A stretch of DNA of 64,000 nt from Nitrospirota bacterium (GCA_016208965.1 JACQXB010000023.1:31474-95473); one strand, 5' to 3'; positions 45,289 through 56,234 are shown, counted from the stretch's first letter. Translations and numbers: made by a program. Notes: generated by a model not told the origin, from the letters alone.

Positions 45289-46452
45289 ATGGTTATATTT
45301 CTGATTTTCTATTCCCTGTACGGGTTAGGGCATTTTTATCTATTTTTAAAATTGAAATCTACTTTTTCAATTAGTTCTACCCTGAACATTACTACTATAG
45401 CATTTCTATTGCTTATGATGACTCTCTCTCCATTCTTTGTACACTTATATTCTTTCAAGGGGCCTGCGAATCGCGTAAGGGCTTTTGCTTATATTGGCTA
45501 TATGTGGCTATCCGTATTGCTCATATTTTGCATTATCGCATTCTCTATTGATGTGTCCAATCTCCTTATTAGAATTGGTGGTTTCATATTTGAGAAAGAC
45601 ATGAGTAAGGTTATTATCTATCCATCACAGGCATTTACTGTGTCGGTTGTTCATGCAATTGCCCTTACTATTTACGGTTATATCAAGGCAAAAGGCTTAC
45701 CTGTTGAGAGATTGACCATAAAAACCACTAAACTCCCCGAGGGAATAAACAAACTAATAATTGCACATATATCAGACTTACATCTTGGAATTATCCTCAG
45801 AGGAGAAAGATTAGAGAAAGTCTTAAAGGTCATTGAATCAGAAAAGCCTGACATCATTGTATCAACAGGAGACATCCTTGATGCAGAAATAAATCATGTT
45901 GACTACCTTACAGAGAGGCTAAATATTGTAAATGCAAGATTAGGTAAATTCGCAGTAACAGGAAACCATGAATTCTATGGGGGTATCAAGCACTCTCTTA
46001 TGTTTTTGCAGAATGCCGGTTTTACTGTATTACGTGGAGAAGGGATAACAGTGGAAAACCTTATTAATATCACTGGGGTGGATGACCCTACGGGAAGACA
46101 CATAAAGTCCTCAGGAACCAATCCCTCAAATGTATCTGAAAAAGAAATCCTTTCTAAGCTCCCCCCTCACCTCTTTACAATATTATTAAAACACAGACCG
46201 AGAATAGATGATAATAGTTTGGGTTTTTTTGATTTACAACTTTCAGGTCATACACACAAAGGACAGATATTTCCTATTGGTATTGTTACAAAGCTTATTT
46301 ATGGTACACATTCAGGTTATTCCAAGCTCCCCGGAGGCTCTGCTATTTATGTAAGTAGAGGCGCTGGTACCGCAGGTCCCCCTGTCAGACTACTTGCCCT
46401 GCCTGAGATAACAATTATTGAAATTATAAGGGAAAAACCTGATATTTGTTGA
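45289..46452 (+). CDS. membrane-anchored metallophosphoesterase
   Basis: 387 residues. Four N-terminal hydrophobic segments (about 2-20, 30-50, 65-95, 115-130) precede a calcineurin-like domain: LIIAHISDLHLGIILRGERL, KPDIIVSTGDILDAEINHVD, GKFAVTGNHEFYGG, FTILLKHRPRID and LQLSGHTHKGQIFPI. All metal-binding motifs (DxH, GD, GNHE, H, GHTH) are intact. Similar to YkuE/LpxG-like phosphodiesterases of membrane lipids; the substrate is unknown. Confidence 0.88.
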   Translation: MVIFLIFYSLYGLGHFYLFLKLKSTFSISSTLNITTIAFLLLMMTLSPFFVHLYSFKGPANRVRAFAYIGYMWLSVLLIFCIIAFSIDVSNLLIRIGGFIFEKDMSKVIIYPSQAFTVSVVHAIALTIYGYIKAKGLPVERLTIKTTKLPEGINKLIIAHISDLHLGIILRGERLEKVLKVIESEKPDIIVSTGDILDAEINHVDYLTERLNIVNARLGKFAVTGNHEFYGGIKHSLMFLQNAGFTVLRGEGITVENLINITGVDDPTGRHIKSSGTNPSNVSEKEILSKLPPHLFTILLKHRPRIDDNSLGFFDLQLSGHTHKGQIFPIGIVTKLIYGTHSGYSKLPGGSAIYVSRGAGTAGPPVRLLALPEITIIEIIREKPDIC

Positions 46453-46486
46453 ATTTTTTTATATTATTAGACATAATGATATTAAT

Positions 46487-47614
46487 ATGAAATCCGTATT
46501 TGATAAAGTCCGCTTAGAACTAAAAAAGGGCATGGATCTTCCTAAATGCAGGAAGTGCGGTTGCATGCGCACCACACTTATGAACCTCAGTATATCCCTA
46601 CCGTCTCTAAATGAGGATGGTGCAAAAGAGTTGCTTAATGATGTCAACAACTGGTTGAAAGAATTAGAGCCAATGGAGTACCCATGTTTTAAATGTAAAT
46701 ACTGTATCCCGCCTGAAGCCATGAATCTCTTAACCTCAAGATACCCTTTTCTCACAACACTGACCTTGTCAACAAAGTGTGAGTTTGATGTTAAAAGTAC
46801 CTGGCCGCCAGCTATAGGAGAGTATATTGTGATAGATAGCTCAGCCCCAGTATCTGTCTCTACGCTTGCAAGTGATGAACTGCCAGAGAAATTAGCAGGA
46901 CTTAAACCAGAAGGGCTGTGCATTGCTGGAAAGACAGAGACAGAGAATATAGGGATTGACAAGATAATAAAAAATGTTGTCACCAATCCGTCAATCAAGT
47001 TTCTGATTGTTGCAGGCAAAGAGCCTGAAGGGCATAAAAGCGGAGAGACATTGTTAGCACTTGGAAAAAATGGGGTAGATAGTGAGATGCGTGTTATAGG
47101 GTCTACAGGAAGGCGGCCAATCCTTAAAAATGTTTCGCTTTTAGATGTAGAGAATTTTCGCAATCAGGTTGAGATAGAAAATATGCTTGGATGTGAGGAT
47201 ACAGGGGCATTGATTAGCAGGATTAAAGAACTCTCTCAGAAGGCATCTTCTTTAGGGATATCAAAACCAAAAAGCAAAGAGTTTGCCATTGGAAAAGTTG
47301 AACCTAAACCTGTAACCACTCAGACAGTCCCCAAGATTAAGGTAGAAAGACATGGTTCTGTAAAACTGGATGCGGCAGGATACTTTGTAGTTATTCCATC
47401 AAAAAAGGATGGTATTATTACGGTTGAGCAATATTCTTATGAGAACAAGTTATTAAGAATTATAGAAGGGAATAACAGCAGGGACATATACTTAACAATT
47501 ATTAATAATAACTGGGTAATAGACTTAACGCATGCCGCCTACATTGGAAAGGAGCTTGCAAAGGCAGAGTTGTCTATCAAACAGGGATTTAAGTATATTC
47601 AAGATGGAGCATAA
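46487..47614 (+). CDS. MtrA-like corrinoid-type domain fused to DUF4346
   Basis: 375 residues in three parts. N-terminal (1-85): four-plus cysteines in CRKCGCM and CFKCKYC, helical between. Middle (about 105-240): WPPAIGEYIVIDSSAPVSVS, LAGLKPEGLCIAGKTETENI, NPSIKFLIVAGKEPEGHKSG, TLLALGKNGVDSEMRVIGST, EIENMLGCED, closely following subunit A of tetrahydromethanopterin S-methyltransferase. C-terminal (about 285-375): DUF4346 (LDAAGYFVVIPSKKDGIITV, DLTHAAYIGKELAKAELSIK). In methanogens MtrA carries a corrinoid; this organism shows no other methanogen genes here. A methyl-transfer role with the Wood-Ljungdahl pathway is a guess. Followed by parA after a repeat spacer. Confidence 0.8.
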   Translation: MKSVFDKVRLELKKGMDLPKCRKCGCMRTTLMNLSISLPSLNEDGAKELLNDVNNWLKELEPMEYPCFKCKYCIPPEAMNLLTSRYPFLTTLTLSTKCEFDVKSTWPPAIGEYIVIDSSAPVSVSTLASDELPEKLAGLKPEGLCIAGKTETENIGIDKIIKNVVTNPSIKFLIVAGKEPEGHKSGETLLALGKNGVDSEMRVIGSTGRRPILKNVSLLDVENFRNQVEIENMLGCEDTGALISRIKELSQKASSLGISKPKSKEFAIGKVEPKPVTTQTVPKIKVERHGSVKLDAAGYFVVIPSKKDGIITVEQYSYENKLLRIIEGNNSRDIYLTIINNNWVIDLTHAAYIGKELAKAELSIKQGFKYIQDGA

Positions 47615-47616
47615 CT

Positions 47617-47705
47617 CAAAAACAGTGTCAAAGTATCAGAGCACCAAAGTGTCAAAGCAACAAAAGACTCTGATACTCTGGCACTTTGACACTCTGACAC
47701 ATCTT
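47617..47705. repeat. ACTTTGACAC octamer repeats before parA
   Basis: AAAGTATCAGAGCACCAAAG on the left and ACTCTGGCACTTTGACACTC on the right form an imperfect long hairpin 5 bp from the parA start region. Confidence 0.7.
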
Positions 47706-47709
47706 TACC

Positions 47710-48463
<754 letters not shown>

Positions 48464-48483
<20 letters not shown>

Positions 48484-49321
48484 GGGGCTTGAGGCACTAA
48501 TTCCTGAGAAAAGAGAAACACTTTTAACTGAAAAACCCCAAGGAGCATCGGAACTTAACATAAATACAATTACTCCGAACGAATATCAGCCAAGAAGAGT
48601 CTTTAGAGACACGACTCTACAAGAACTTGCTCAATCAATAAAAGAAAAAGGTATTATTCAGCCTGTGATTGTAAAAAAATGGGAAGATGGCTCATTCAGG
48701 CTCATAGCAGGTGAAAGGCGGTGGCGTGCTGCAAAGATAGCAGGACTTACAAAGATTCCTGCTATTATAAAAGATGTTTCACCTCAGGAGACCATAGAGC
48801 TTGCCCTTATAGAGAATATTCAGAGAGAGGACTTAAACCCTATTGAGACCGCTGAGGCATTCCAAAGGCTTATCAATGACTTCAACCTAACCCATGAGAC
48901 GCTCTCACAAAAAGTTGGGAAGGACAGGGCAACTGTGACCAACTATCTCAGGATTTTAAAACTCCCATCAGAGATTAAGGCATGGGTAGCAGAAGGCTCT
49001 TTAAGTATTGGGCATGCAAAGGCACTCTTGCAGATAGAGAGCACAGGAGCCCAAATTAATATTGCAAGAAGGATAATACAAAAGGGCTTAAGTGTAAGGG
49101 AGGCAGAGGTATTAAGTAAAAAGGCAGGTTCACCAAAAAGCTCTCTTGAAAAACAGTCTCAACGGAAGGATGCCCAGATAGCCTCTCTTGAAGAGAAACT
49201 CATGCACAGCCTTGGCACAAAGGTTCGGCTTATTCACAAAGGTAAAAAAGGCGGGAAGATAGAGATAGAATATTACTCACTTGATGAATTAGACAGGCTT
49301 TTAGAAATATTAGTACATTAA
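48464..49321 (+). CDS. parB: chromosome partitioning protein ParB (Spo0J)
   Basis: 285 residues from the ATG at 48464: AGGAGG lies 9 bp upstream, better than the TTG at 48458. CTP-binding/ParB box: ELNINTITPNEYQPRRVFRD, IKEKGIIQPVIVKKW, LIAGERRWRAAKIAGL, IENIQREDLNPIETAEAF; HTH KVGKDRATVTNYLRILKLP; C-terminal dimer domain. The partner parS (TGTTTCACGTGAAACA type) was not found in the window. Confidence 0.95.
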
Positions 49322-49331
49322 CCCTTAACTT

Positions 49332-50612
49332 TTAACTCTCACCTCTTCTTATCGACTTATCTGCAATATCTTTTCTATAATGCATTCCATCAAAATGAAT
49401 CTTATCTATTGCCTTATACACTTTGTCTTTTGCTTCTTTGATGTTATTACCCAGAACAGTAACACCTAACACCCTCCCGCCTGATGTAACAACTTCTCCG
49501 TTCTTTATACTTGTTCCTGCATGGAAGACAAACAGATCATCTTTACCCTTCAGAGTATCCAGTCCCTTGATTATCTTGCCCTTTTCATATGTACCCGGAT
49601 AACCCCTTGATGAAATAACCACACAGACCGAGGCATCGTCCTCCCAAGAAAGTCTTATATCCTTAAGTTTTTTATCCACTGCAGCCTTCATTGCATTAAA
49701 GAAATCGCCATTAAGCCTCATCAAAACAGGCTGCGTCTCAGGGTCACCAAAGCGACAGTTAAATTCAAGCACATAGGGCTTACCATTACATATCATAAGA
49801 CCTGCATAAATAACACCCCTGTAATCTATTCTCTCTTTTGTAAGCCCTTTTATAAGGGGGGTTATAATCTTATCCATTATATCTGCCTCAATTTGTTTTG
49901 TTATTATAGGTGCGGGACTATAGGCACCCATCCCCCCTGTGTTTGGACCTTCATCATTATCATAAATCCTCTTGTGGTCCTGTGATGTAGCAAGTGGGAT
50001 GACGGTCTTGCCATCTGTCAAAACCATGAAAGATGCCTCTTCTCCCTTAAGAAACTCTTCAACTACAACCCTGTTACCTGCCTCACCAAATATTTTTTCC
50101 TTCATTATCTTTTGTAAGGCATCTATTGCCTCATCATAAGTCTCTGCTACAAATACTCCTTTGCCTGCTGCAAGACCCTCTGCCTTTATAACAATGGGGG
50201 CACCTTTAAGCCTGATGTGTTCCTCAGCGTGCAGGTAAGATGTAAATGTTTTATATTCAGCAGTTGGAATCCCATATTTGCGCATGAATTCTTTTGCAAA
50301 AACCTTGCTGCCCTCAAGCTGTGCCCCCGAAGTTTCGGGACCAAAGATCCTGCGACCCTCTTTTTTAAATGCATCAACAATACCCATTGTAAGCGGAGCT
50401 TCAGGTCCAACAACTGTAAGATCAATCCATTCATATTTGGCAAAGTTCAATAACGACTCTATGTCCTCTGCCTTAATATCAATGCATTCTGCAATTTCAG
50501 AGATTCCTGCGTTACCCGGGGCACAGAAGATCTTACTCACTCTTGGACTTTGACTTAATTTCCACACAAGGGCGTGTTCCCTGCCCCCGCTACCGATTAC
50601 AAGGACTTTCAT
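49332..50612 (-). CDS. purD: phosphoribosylamine-glycine ligase
   Basis: 426 residues, ATP-grasp enzyme joining glycine to phosphoribosylamine in purine synthesis. MKVLVIGSGGREHALVWKLS, VGPEAPLTMGIVDAF, APIVIKAEGLAAGKGVFVAE, DHKRIYDNDEGPNTGGMGAY, LEFNCRFGDPETQPVLMRL. Ends the minus-strand run amidase-GerMN-rph-purH-purD; the 46-bp gap to purH holds CAGCTATTAGC repeats. Confidence 0.96.
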   Translation of the reverse strand: MKVLVIGSGGREHALVWKLSQSPRVSKIFCAPGNAGISEIAECIDIKAEDIESLLNFAKYEWIDLTVVGPEAPLTMGIVDAFKKEGRRIFGPETSGAQLEGSKVFAKEFMRKYGIPTAEYKTFTSYLHAEEHIRLKGAPIVIKAEGLAAGKGVFVAETYDEAIDALQKIMKEKIFGEAGNRVVVEEFLKGEEASFMVLTDGKTVIPLATSQDHKRIYDNDEGPNTGGMGAYSPAPIITKQIEADIMDKIITPLIKGLTKERIDYRGVIYAGLMICNGKPYVLEFNCRFGDPETQPVLMRLNGDFFNAMKAAVDKKLKDIRLSWEDDASVCVVISSRGYPGTYEKGKIIKGLDTLKGKDDLFVFHAGTSIKNGEVVTSGGRVLGVTVLGNNIKEAKDKVYKAIDKIHFDGMHYRKDIADKSIRRGES

Positions 50613-50628
50613 TCAGTCTCCTCATGAA

Positions 50629-50658
50629 AGCTGTCAGCTGTTAGCTTTCAGCTATTAG
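50629..50658. repeat. TTAGCTATTAGC words between purH and purD
   Basis: GTCAGCTGTTAGCTTTCAGC then TATTAGCTAATG, adjoining the purH stop region. Same family as 23865-23938. Confidence 0.6.
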
Positions 50659-52209
50659 CTAATGCTTAAAATGCCTTATCCCTGTAAACACCATTGCCAT
50701 ATTGTATTCATCAGCAACAGCTATTACATCATTGTCTTTAATTGAGCCCCCTGGCTGAATCACTGCAGTTACTCCAACCTTTGCAATAAAGTCTATTCCG
50801 TCTCTGTTAGGGAAAAAAGCATCTGAGGCGACAACTGAATTTTTAAGTGATTTAATTGCCTTCATGGCGCCAAGTTTTGCAGAGTCCACCCTGCTTGTCT
50901 GTCCTACACCGATACCGAGTGCCTGGTCTTTTGATGTATATACAATGGCATTTGACTTTACATGCTTGCAAACCTTCCATGCAAATTCCAGAGCAGTATA
51001 TTCATCATCTGTGGGTTTTCTCTTTGTAACTACTTTTAGTGATTTAAAATCACCGATCATTCCTGTATCTCTTTCCTGAGCGAGGAGTCCGCCCTGAATC
51101 TTTCTCATGTCAAAACCTGTGGGGTATTGAGATATATCCAGAACAAGCAGACGTATATTAGGTTTTTCGCTTAAAAGTTTTAATGCCTCAGGATCAAATC
51201 CCGGGGCAATGATTATTTCAACAAAAAGTTTCAGAATCTCTCTTGCAGTAGCTACGTTAACGTCTCTGTTTAATGCAATAACTCCTCCAAACGCAGACAA
51301 AGGGTCTATTTCATATGCCTTTACATACGCTGTCTCAATAGTGTCCGCTATCGCAACGCCGCAAGGATTGTTATGCTTAACAATAACTGCTGCAGGTTCT
51401 TTAAATTCCCTTATAAGGTCAATTGCTGCACTTGAATCAAGGTAGTTATTGTACGACATTTCTTTGCCCTGCAGGATTTTGGCGTCAACAAGGGAAATTC
51501 CTTTGTAAACAGGCTCCTTATAAATGGCTGCTTTCTGGTGCGGGTTTTCGCCGTATCTTAAATCCATGACCTTTGAGAAACTTTGGTTCAGATATTGAGG
51601 GAATGTCTCCAAAGATTTTCCACGTTCAGCGAGATAGTTGAATATAATAGTATCGTAACGAGCTGTGAGTGAGAAGACCTTTTTAGCTAAATAGAATTTT
51701 GTATCACAACCGACTTCTCCATTAAGGGTTTTGAGCTCTTCAATAATACCCTGATAGTCAGCCGGATCAACAATTACAACGACATCCTTGAAATTCTTAG
51801 AAGCTGCCCGCAGCATTGTAGGTCCACCAATATCAATGTTCTCTATTGCCTCATCAAAAGTAACATCACGTCTGGATACTGTTTCTTCAAATGGATAAAG
51901 ATTAACAACAACCATATCTATGGGTTTGATATGATGTTGAGCTATGTCTGTCATGTCTTTTGGATTGTCCCGCCTTGCAAGCAAGCCCCCATGAATTTTC
52001 GGATGGAGGGTTTTCAACCTTCCATCAAGCATCTCGGGAAATCCTGTATACTGAGAGACATCTGTTACAGGAATACCCGCATCACGAATGGTCTTTGCAG
52101 TTCCACCGGTGGATAAAATCTCAACACCCATCAAGGATAATCCCTTTGCAAATTCCACAATGCCTCTCTTGTCAGAAACACTTATGAGGGCACTTTGAAC
52201 TTTGCTCAT
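50659..52209 (-). CDS. purH: bifunctional AICAR formyltransferase / IMP cyclohydrolase
   Basis: 516 residues, normal length, performing the last two steps of IMP synthesis. N-terminal MGS-like cyclohydrolase: [60 protein letters not shown]. Formyltransferase: [77 protein letters not shown]. Starts 26 bp after rph. Confidence 0.97.
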   Translation of the reverse strand: MSKVQSALISVSDKRGIVEFAKGLSLMGVEILSTGGTAKTIRDAGIPVTDVSQYTGFPEMLDGRLKTLHPKIHGGLLARRDNPKDMTDIAQHHIKPIDMVVVNLYPFEETVSRRDVTFDEAIENIDIGGPTMLRAASKNFKDVVVIVDPADYQGIIEELKTLNGEVGCDTKFYLAKKVFSLTARYDTIIFNYLAERGKSLETFPQYLNQSFSKVMDLRYGENPHQKAAIYKEPVYKGISLVDAKILQGKEMSYNNYLDSSAAIDLIREFKEPAAVIVKHNNPCGVAIADTIETAYVKAYEIDPLSAFGGVIALNRDVNVATAREILKLFVEIIIAPGFDPEALKLLSEKPNIRLLVLDISQYPTGFDMRKIQGGLLAQERDTGMIGDFKSLKVVTKRKPTDDEYTALEFAWKVCKHVKSNAIVYTSKDQALGIGVGQTSRVDSAKLGAMKAIKSLKNSVVASDAFFPNRDGIDFIAKVGVTAVIQPGGSIKDNDVIAVADEYNMAMVFTGIRHFKH

Positions 52210-52235
52210 TTCTACTCCCTCCTGATTTTAATTGT

Positions 52236-52970
52236 CTAAAAATATCTTATATTTTCCCTTTGGAACGTATCCTTTTGTATAGAGATAATTCTCTTAATTC
52301 CTCTTTCAGCAAGTTCAAGCAGACTCTGAAGCTGTTCTCTATCAAAAGGTAACATCTCGGCAGTACCCTGAATTTCCACGAACTTTCCCACCCCTGTCAT
52401 CACTACATTCATATCAACCTCTGCAGTTGAATCCTCGGCATACGACAGGTCAAGCAGAGGCTCTCCATTTACAATACCAACGCTCACTGCCGCGATATGG
52501 TCTTTAATCGGGTTTTTCTCAAATATTTCACTCTCCATTCCATGCCTTACCGCGTCTACCAGTGCAACAAATGCACCTGTTATTGACGCTGTCCTTGTGC
52601 CTCCATCCGCCTGAATAACATCACAGTCAAGCCATATAGTTCGCTTTCCGATTGCCTCGAGGTCTACAATAGAGCGCATTGCCCTGCCAATTAGCCTCTG
52701 TATCTCATGGGTTCGCCCCCCTACTCTCCCAGCAGTAGATTCTCTTGTTGTCCTTGTAGAAGTTGAACGTGGGAGCATGGAATATTCGGCTGTAATCCAG
52801 CCTCTCTCCGCATCTTTAAGGAACTGGGGCACCTTGTCCTCTATAGAGGCAGTGCAAATTACCTTTGTACCTCCTACCTGAATTAATACAGAGCCTTCCG
52901 CGGTATTTAAAAAATTTCTCGTAATTTTAATATCCCTTAGGGCATCAAATGCCCTTCCATCACTGCGCAT
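52236..52970 (-). CDS. rph: ribonuclease PH
   Basis: 244 residues from the second of two adjacent ATGs (52970), because GGAGG is 5 bp from it but only 2 bp from the first; the longer frame from 53015 overlaps the GerMN gene. Phosphorolytic 3'-5' exonuclease trimming t[83 protein letters not shown]. All typical. Confidence 0.95.
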   Translation of the reverse strand: MRSDGRAFDALRDIKITRNFLNTAEGSVLIQVGGTKVICTASIEDKVPQFLKDAERGWITAEYSMLPRSTSTRTTRESTAGRVGGRTHEIQRLIGRAMRSIVDLEAIGKRTIWLDCDVIQADGGTRTASITGAFVALVDAVRHGMESEIFEKNPIKDHIAAVSVGIVNGEPLLDLSYAEDSTAEVDMNVVMTGVGKFVEIQGTAEMLPFDREQLQSLLELAERGIKRIISIQKDTFQRENIRYF

Positions 52971-53493
52971 CATCCCCTCCTGATATATCCTTGTCAATTG
53001 GTTCTGAGATATCAATATGACCCCCGATAGCCTCTACCCGTTTACCATCTATCAGGAGCATCATTGTGGTAAAGTTGGGAATAATCTCCTTTAGTGTTTT
53101 ATAGAGGTTTGTAATGATACCATACTCCTCAGAGGCATCACCATTAAAATTTCTTCTTAATTCCCCGCTGATATTGACATGGATAACGTCCTCATTGTCT
53201 CCATATAAATCCAGCACCTTTGCACCGTAAGGTTCAAAATATTTTTTTACCGCCTCTTTTGCACTCACAAAGACAATAAAAGACTCCTGTGGTATTACAG
53301 TGGTCTCCTCTCCCTTAGTATGTTTTTCCCTGAGTTGTTGAGACTTAAGTTCTTTAATAAATGGAATATTAAGTGTGAGCTTGGGTTTAAAATACAAATA
53401 ACTCGTAATCGCACCTATCATAAATACTGCCGTGCTGATAAGCAGATAAAACCAGAAATGGTTTTTACTCTTAACTCTTCGTGAGCTTTTCAT
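52960..53493 (-). CDS. GerMN-domain membrane protein
   Basis: 177 residues. One membrane anchor ([20 protein letters not shown], about 13-32), then a GerMN domain: [80 protein letters not shown]. GerMN proteins are thought to act at the cell wall, and the upstream overlapping gene is an amidase. It overlaps the amidase by 23 bp and the rph start by 11 bp, a tight operon common in Nitrospirota and Desulfobacterota. Confidence 0.85.
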   Translation of the reverse strand: MKSSRRVKSKNHFWFYLLISTAVFMIGAITSYLYFKPKLTLNIPFIKELKSQQLREKHTKGEETTVIPQESFIVFVSAKEAVKKYFEPYGAKVLDLYGDNEDVIHVNISGELRRNFNGDASEEYGIITNLYKTLKEIIPNFTTMMLLIDGKRVEAIGGHIDISEPIDKDISGGDDAQ

Positions 53494-54415
53494 ATAGATA
53501 AATGCCTTTATGTATAGTATTTGCTAATTTTGTTTTAAGCTCTTCATTGTAATCCATATCTTCAAAAGATGGTAATTCAATCATTAATGCCGGGGAGTCA
53601 ATTCTTGAAAGAATGCTGTAAGGTATCTGTTTTATTGAGACCATATTATCACCAAAATCCTCCCTCATTGCATCCTGCATGGCATCCCGTAGAAACTGTA
53701 TCTTAATAAACTCATCTGGATTATCATGAGGAGTCTCTGCAATTACAGGAGTATATATTACTATCTCCTTGTGTTTACCAATGTGAATACTAAGGAATAT
53801 ATCTCCTTTTTGGGAATTTGAAAAATCAACCCTTTGTGCTAAAGACATAAACTGGTCACCCATCCTTGTAAGAAAACACCGTGCAAAATCTTTTAATATA
53901 AGTCTCCTCAACCTCTTGGAAATATCAAGGACCACATCTTTCTCCCTATATATATCCTTTATTACCCCATACTCATGACCCCCATGCCCCGCGTCTATGA
54001 CAATTGTTCTGGTCTTAAAGGTCTTTTTATCCTTTGTTTTGTCTGACACCGGGCTATCAACTTGATATACATCTTGATATACATCTATAACAAGGCGGGC
54101 AGGAGACTTAAGAAAGGTTGTCTTAAACCTCTTAAACTCACTGAGAGAAAACACCAGGGAATTCTTAACCCTTTTATGTGGAAAAGGCAGTTTTGTATCC
54201 TCAACAGAGAAAGTTAAATCATGAAAGGTAATAGAAATATCCTGCCCCCTCTGGTTTACTATTCCTTTAGGTATAAGTGTTTCAGGACCTTCTAAAACAA
54301 TCCTTGTAAGCTCAGGGTGCTTGCTCGCCCTGAGTTTTAGCAGAGGGGCATCCTCGCCTGAAATAAAAGACAGCGGAAGTAAAATAAAAACAAGTAAAAA
54401 AGCTGCGCGTTTCAT
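53471..54415 (-). CDS. N-acetylmuramoyl-L-alanine amidase (AmiC-like, AMIN + Amidase_3)
   Basis: 314 residues with signal peptide (FLLVFILLPLSFISGEDA). AMIN-like beta domain: HPELTRIVLEGPETLIPKGI, KSPARLVIDVYQ. Amidase_3: IVIDAGHGGHEYGVIKDIYR with EKD following (His and Glu zinc ligands), GDIFLSIHIGKHK (third His). Two positions depart from the norm: the usual SIHAN is SIHIGKH, and the catalytic Glu region reads ALMIELPSFEDM. Probably still a zinc amidase cutting septal peptidoglycan, but activity should not be assumed. Confidence 0.8.
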   Translation of the reverse strand: MKRAAFLLVFILLPLSFISGEDAPLLKLRASKHPELTRIVLEGPETLIPKGIVNQRGQDISITFHDLTFSVEDTKLPFPHKRVKNSLVFSLSEFKRFKTTFLKSPARLVIDVYQDVYQVDSPVSDKTKDKKTFKTRTIVIDAGHGGHEYGVIKDIYREKDVVLDISKRLRRLILKDFARCFLTRMGDQFMSLAQRVDFSNSQKGDIFLSIHIGKHKEIVIYTPVIAETPHDNPDEFIKIQFLRDAMQDAMREDFGDNMVSIKQIPYSILSRIDSPALMIELPSFEDMDYNEELKTKLANTIHKGIYLYEKLTKS

Positions 54416-54472
54416 GGCAAAATATTACCATTTTCTGATGATATATTCCATCCTGTGTAAGTTAGAAGTAAA

Positions 54473-54501
54473 CCCCGTTAGAAATCTTATTTCTAACGGG
54501 G
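54473..54501. repeat. perfect CCCCGTTAGAAAT hairpin
   Basis: CCCCGTTAGAAAT (54473-54485) and ATTTCTAACGGGG (54489-54501), 13-bp perfect stem with a 3-base loop, between hisB and the amidase. A member of the GTTAGAAA repeat family. Confidence 0.75.
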
Positions 54502-54572
54502 TAAAAGTGAGAAACGGGAAGCGAAGATATTCATGATACAAGATAAAACATCTTCTATCATGTCTCTTTTTC

Positions 54573-55166
54573 TTAAAGTGTACCCTTTGTTGATGGCACT
54601 CCTTTTGTCTTCGGATGAACCTCAACCGCACTCCTTAATGCCCTGCCAAGTCCTTTAAAAATAGCCTCCATTACATGATGTGGGTCACGGCCATAGTGAA
54701 GAATTATATGCAGATTCATACCTGCATGGTTTGTTAATGCCCTGAAAAAATCCTCAAAAAGAGAGACACGCAGGTTCTTTATTAGAGTGCTTCTCTTAGA
54801 CAGGGCAACTTTATATACTAAAAATGGTCTGCTGCTAAGGTCTATAGCAACCTGTGCAAGACTTTCATCCATCGGGGTGAGGGCTTCTCCATACCGCCTT
54901 ATCATTAATTTCTGACCAAGAGATTCCTTTATTGTCTCACCAATAACTATGCCAATATCCTCTATCAGGTGATGATAATCAACCTCAATATCTCCCTTTG
55001 CCTCTATGTTCATGTCTATATGGCCATGCTTTGCCATAAGACCGAGCATATGGTCAAGAAATGGTATTGAGGTATTTATCCTATAATCCCCCTTGCCATC
55101 AAGATTAATGCTGACTTTAACGCTTGTCTCTTTGGTTTTTCTCTCTACCTTTGCTTTTCGGAGCAT
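54573..55166 (-). CDS. hisB: imidazoleglycerol-phosphate dehydratase
   Basis: 197 residues, the monofunctional HisB of histidine synthesis. MLRKAKVERKTKETSVKVSI, FLDHMLGLMAKHGHIDMNIE, DYHHLIEDIGIVIGETIKES, ALTPMDESLAQVAIDLSSRP, GRDPHHVMEAIFKGLGRAL. The metal-binding HHLIED and HHVMEA motifs are intact. No other his genes are in the window. Confidence 0.96.
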   Translation of the reverse strand: MLRKAKVERKTKETSVKVSINLDGKGDYRINTSIPFLDHMLGLMAKHGHIDMNIEAKGDIEVDYHHLIEDIGIVIGETIKESLGQKLMIRRYGEALTPMDESLAQVAIDLSSRPFLVYKVALSKRSTLIKNLRVSLFEDFFRALTNHAGMNLHIILHYGRDPHHVMEAIFKGLGRALRSAVEVHPKTKGVPSTKGTL

Positions 55167-55538
55167 TTTAAACCTCCTTGCTTAGTTTTTTATTATACCA
55201 GATTAACTAAGATTATTGTGAATATAAACTTCTATTTGATGTCATAATTCAAAATTTAGAAAATCTCAATTTGGGTTTAAATTCAGACCATAGTGTTGAG
55301 GAGATTTCGTTAGCAGATTAGAGATTGTGACAAAAAAACGCACAACACTTATAATGCCTTCGTATGTCAAGAGCAAAAAGATCTCCTTTGTCAAAAAAAT
55401 TTACAATCGGTTATGTTATCCTTCAGAGCTTGTTGAGGGCTTTTTCAACAGCCTGTTTATATATGATTGACTTTACCCCATAAATTATGTAAAAATAAAA
55501 TCACCCTTTTTACGGTTAAAAACAAATGGAGGCTTTTT
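55167..55538. promoter_or_regulatory. rplU leader region with a possible promoter
   Basis: A 370-bp spacer between divergent hisB and rplU. TTGACT (near 55467) with TATGTA about 18 bp downstream is a plausible sigma-70-type promoter about 55 bp before the rplU start. GAGGGCTTTTTCAACAGCCTG (near 55435-55455) is a short imperfect palindrome. No ORF supported. Confidence 0.35.
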
Positions 55539-55844
55539 ATGTATGCGGTAATAGAAACAGGCGGCAAACAGTACAGGGTCTCTGAAGGAGACATAATCAA
55601 AGTAGAGAAACTCAATGCTCAGGGAGCTTTTGATTTTGAGAATGTCCTTATGGTCTCTGATGGTACCAAGGTCGCCTTTGGCAGTCCACTTCTCTCATCT
55701 GCAAAAGTTACCGCAGAGGTCATCGGGAATGGAAAGGTAAAAAAAGTGCTTGTTTTCAAGCAGAAGACAAGAAAGGGTTATAGGAGGCTGAGAGGGCAGA
55801 GACAGCCTTATACACAGGTTAAGATAACAAGCATACAACTTTAA
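55539..55844 (+). CDS. rplU: 50S ribosomal protein L21
   Basis: 101 residues from ATG 55539 (GGAGG 8 bp upstream); the longer frame is non-homologous. MYAVIETGGKQYRVSEGDII, KVKKVLVFKQKTRKGYRRL, RGQRQPYTQVKI. Heads rplU-rpmA-obg-proB. Confidence 0.96.
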   Translation: MYAVIETGGKQYRVSEGDIIKVEKLNAQGAFDFENVLMVSDGTKVAFGSPLLSSAKVTAEVIGNGKVKKVLVFKQKTRKGYRRLRGQRQPYTQVKITSIQL

Positions 55845-55958
55845 GATCCTAAATGTGTTTAAAAACCTAAGTCAAATTTATCATTGCAAATTTTAAATTG
55901 CAAAATGATAAATGCTAATTGATAATTTTTAATTTATTTAGAATTTGGGGGTAATGAG

Positions 55959-56234
55959 ATGGCTCATAAAAAAGGTGTAGGTAGTTCAAGAAACGGTCGT
56001 GATAGCGCCGCTCAAAGGCTCGGCGTAAAAAGATTCGGCGGACAGGTCGTTAAAGCAGGCAATATACTTATAAGACAAAGGGGTACCAAATTCCATCCCG
56101 GTTTTAATGTCGGTATGGGAAGCGATGACACCCTTTATGCAAAGATTGCCGGTATTGTCACCTTTGAACGCAAAGACCGGGCAAGACTTAAGGTAAGCGT
56201 ATATCCAGTACCAGTAGTAGCACAGGCTGAATAA
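55959..56234 (+). CDS. rpmA: 50S ribosomal protein L27
   Basis: 91 residues. [60 protein letters not shown]. Starts directly at MAHKKG, without the cleaved N-terminal leader seen in some Gram-positives. Confidence 0.97.
   Translation: MAHKKGVGSSRNGRDSAAQRLGVKRFGGQVVKAGNILIRQRGTKFHPGFNVGMGSDDTLYAKIAGIVTFERKDRARLKVSVYPVPVVAQAE

Noticed and set aside
50327..50342. CCCCGAAGTTTCGGG palindrome in purD as a possible in-gene insertion
   Set aside because: The encoded FGPETSGAQLEGSK aligns with normal PurD sequence without extra residues.
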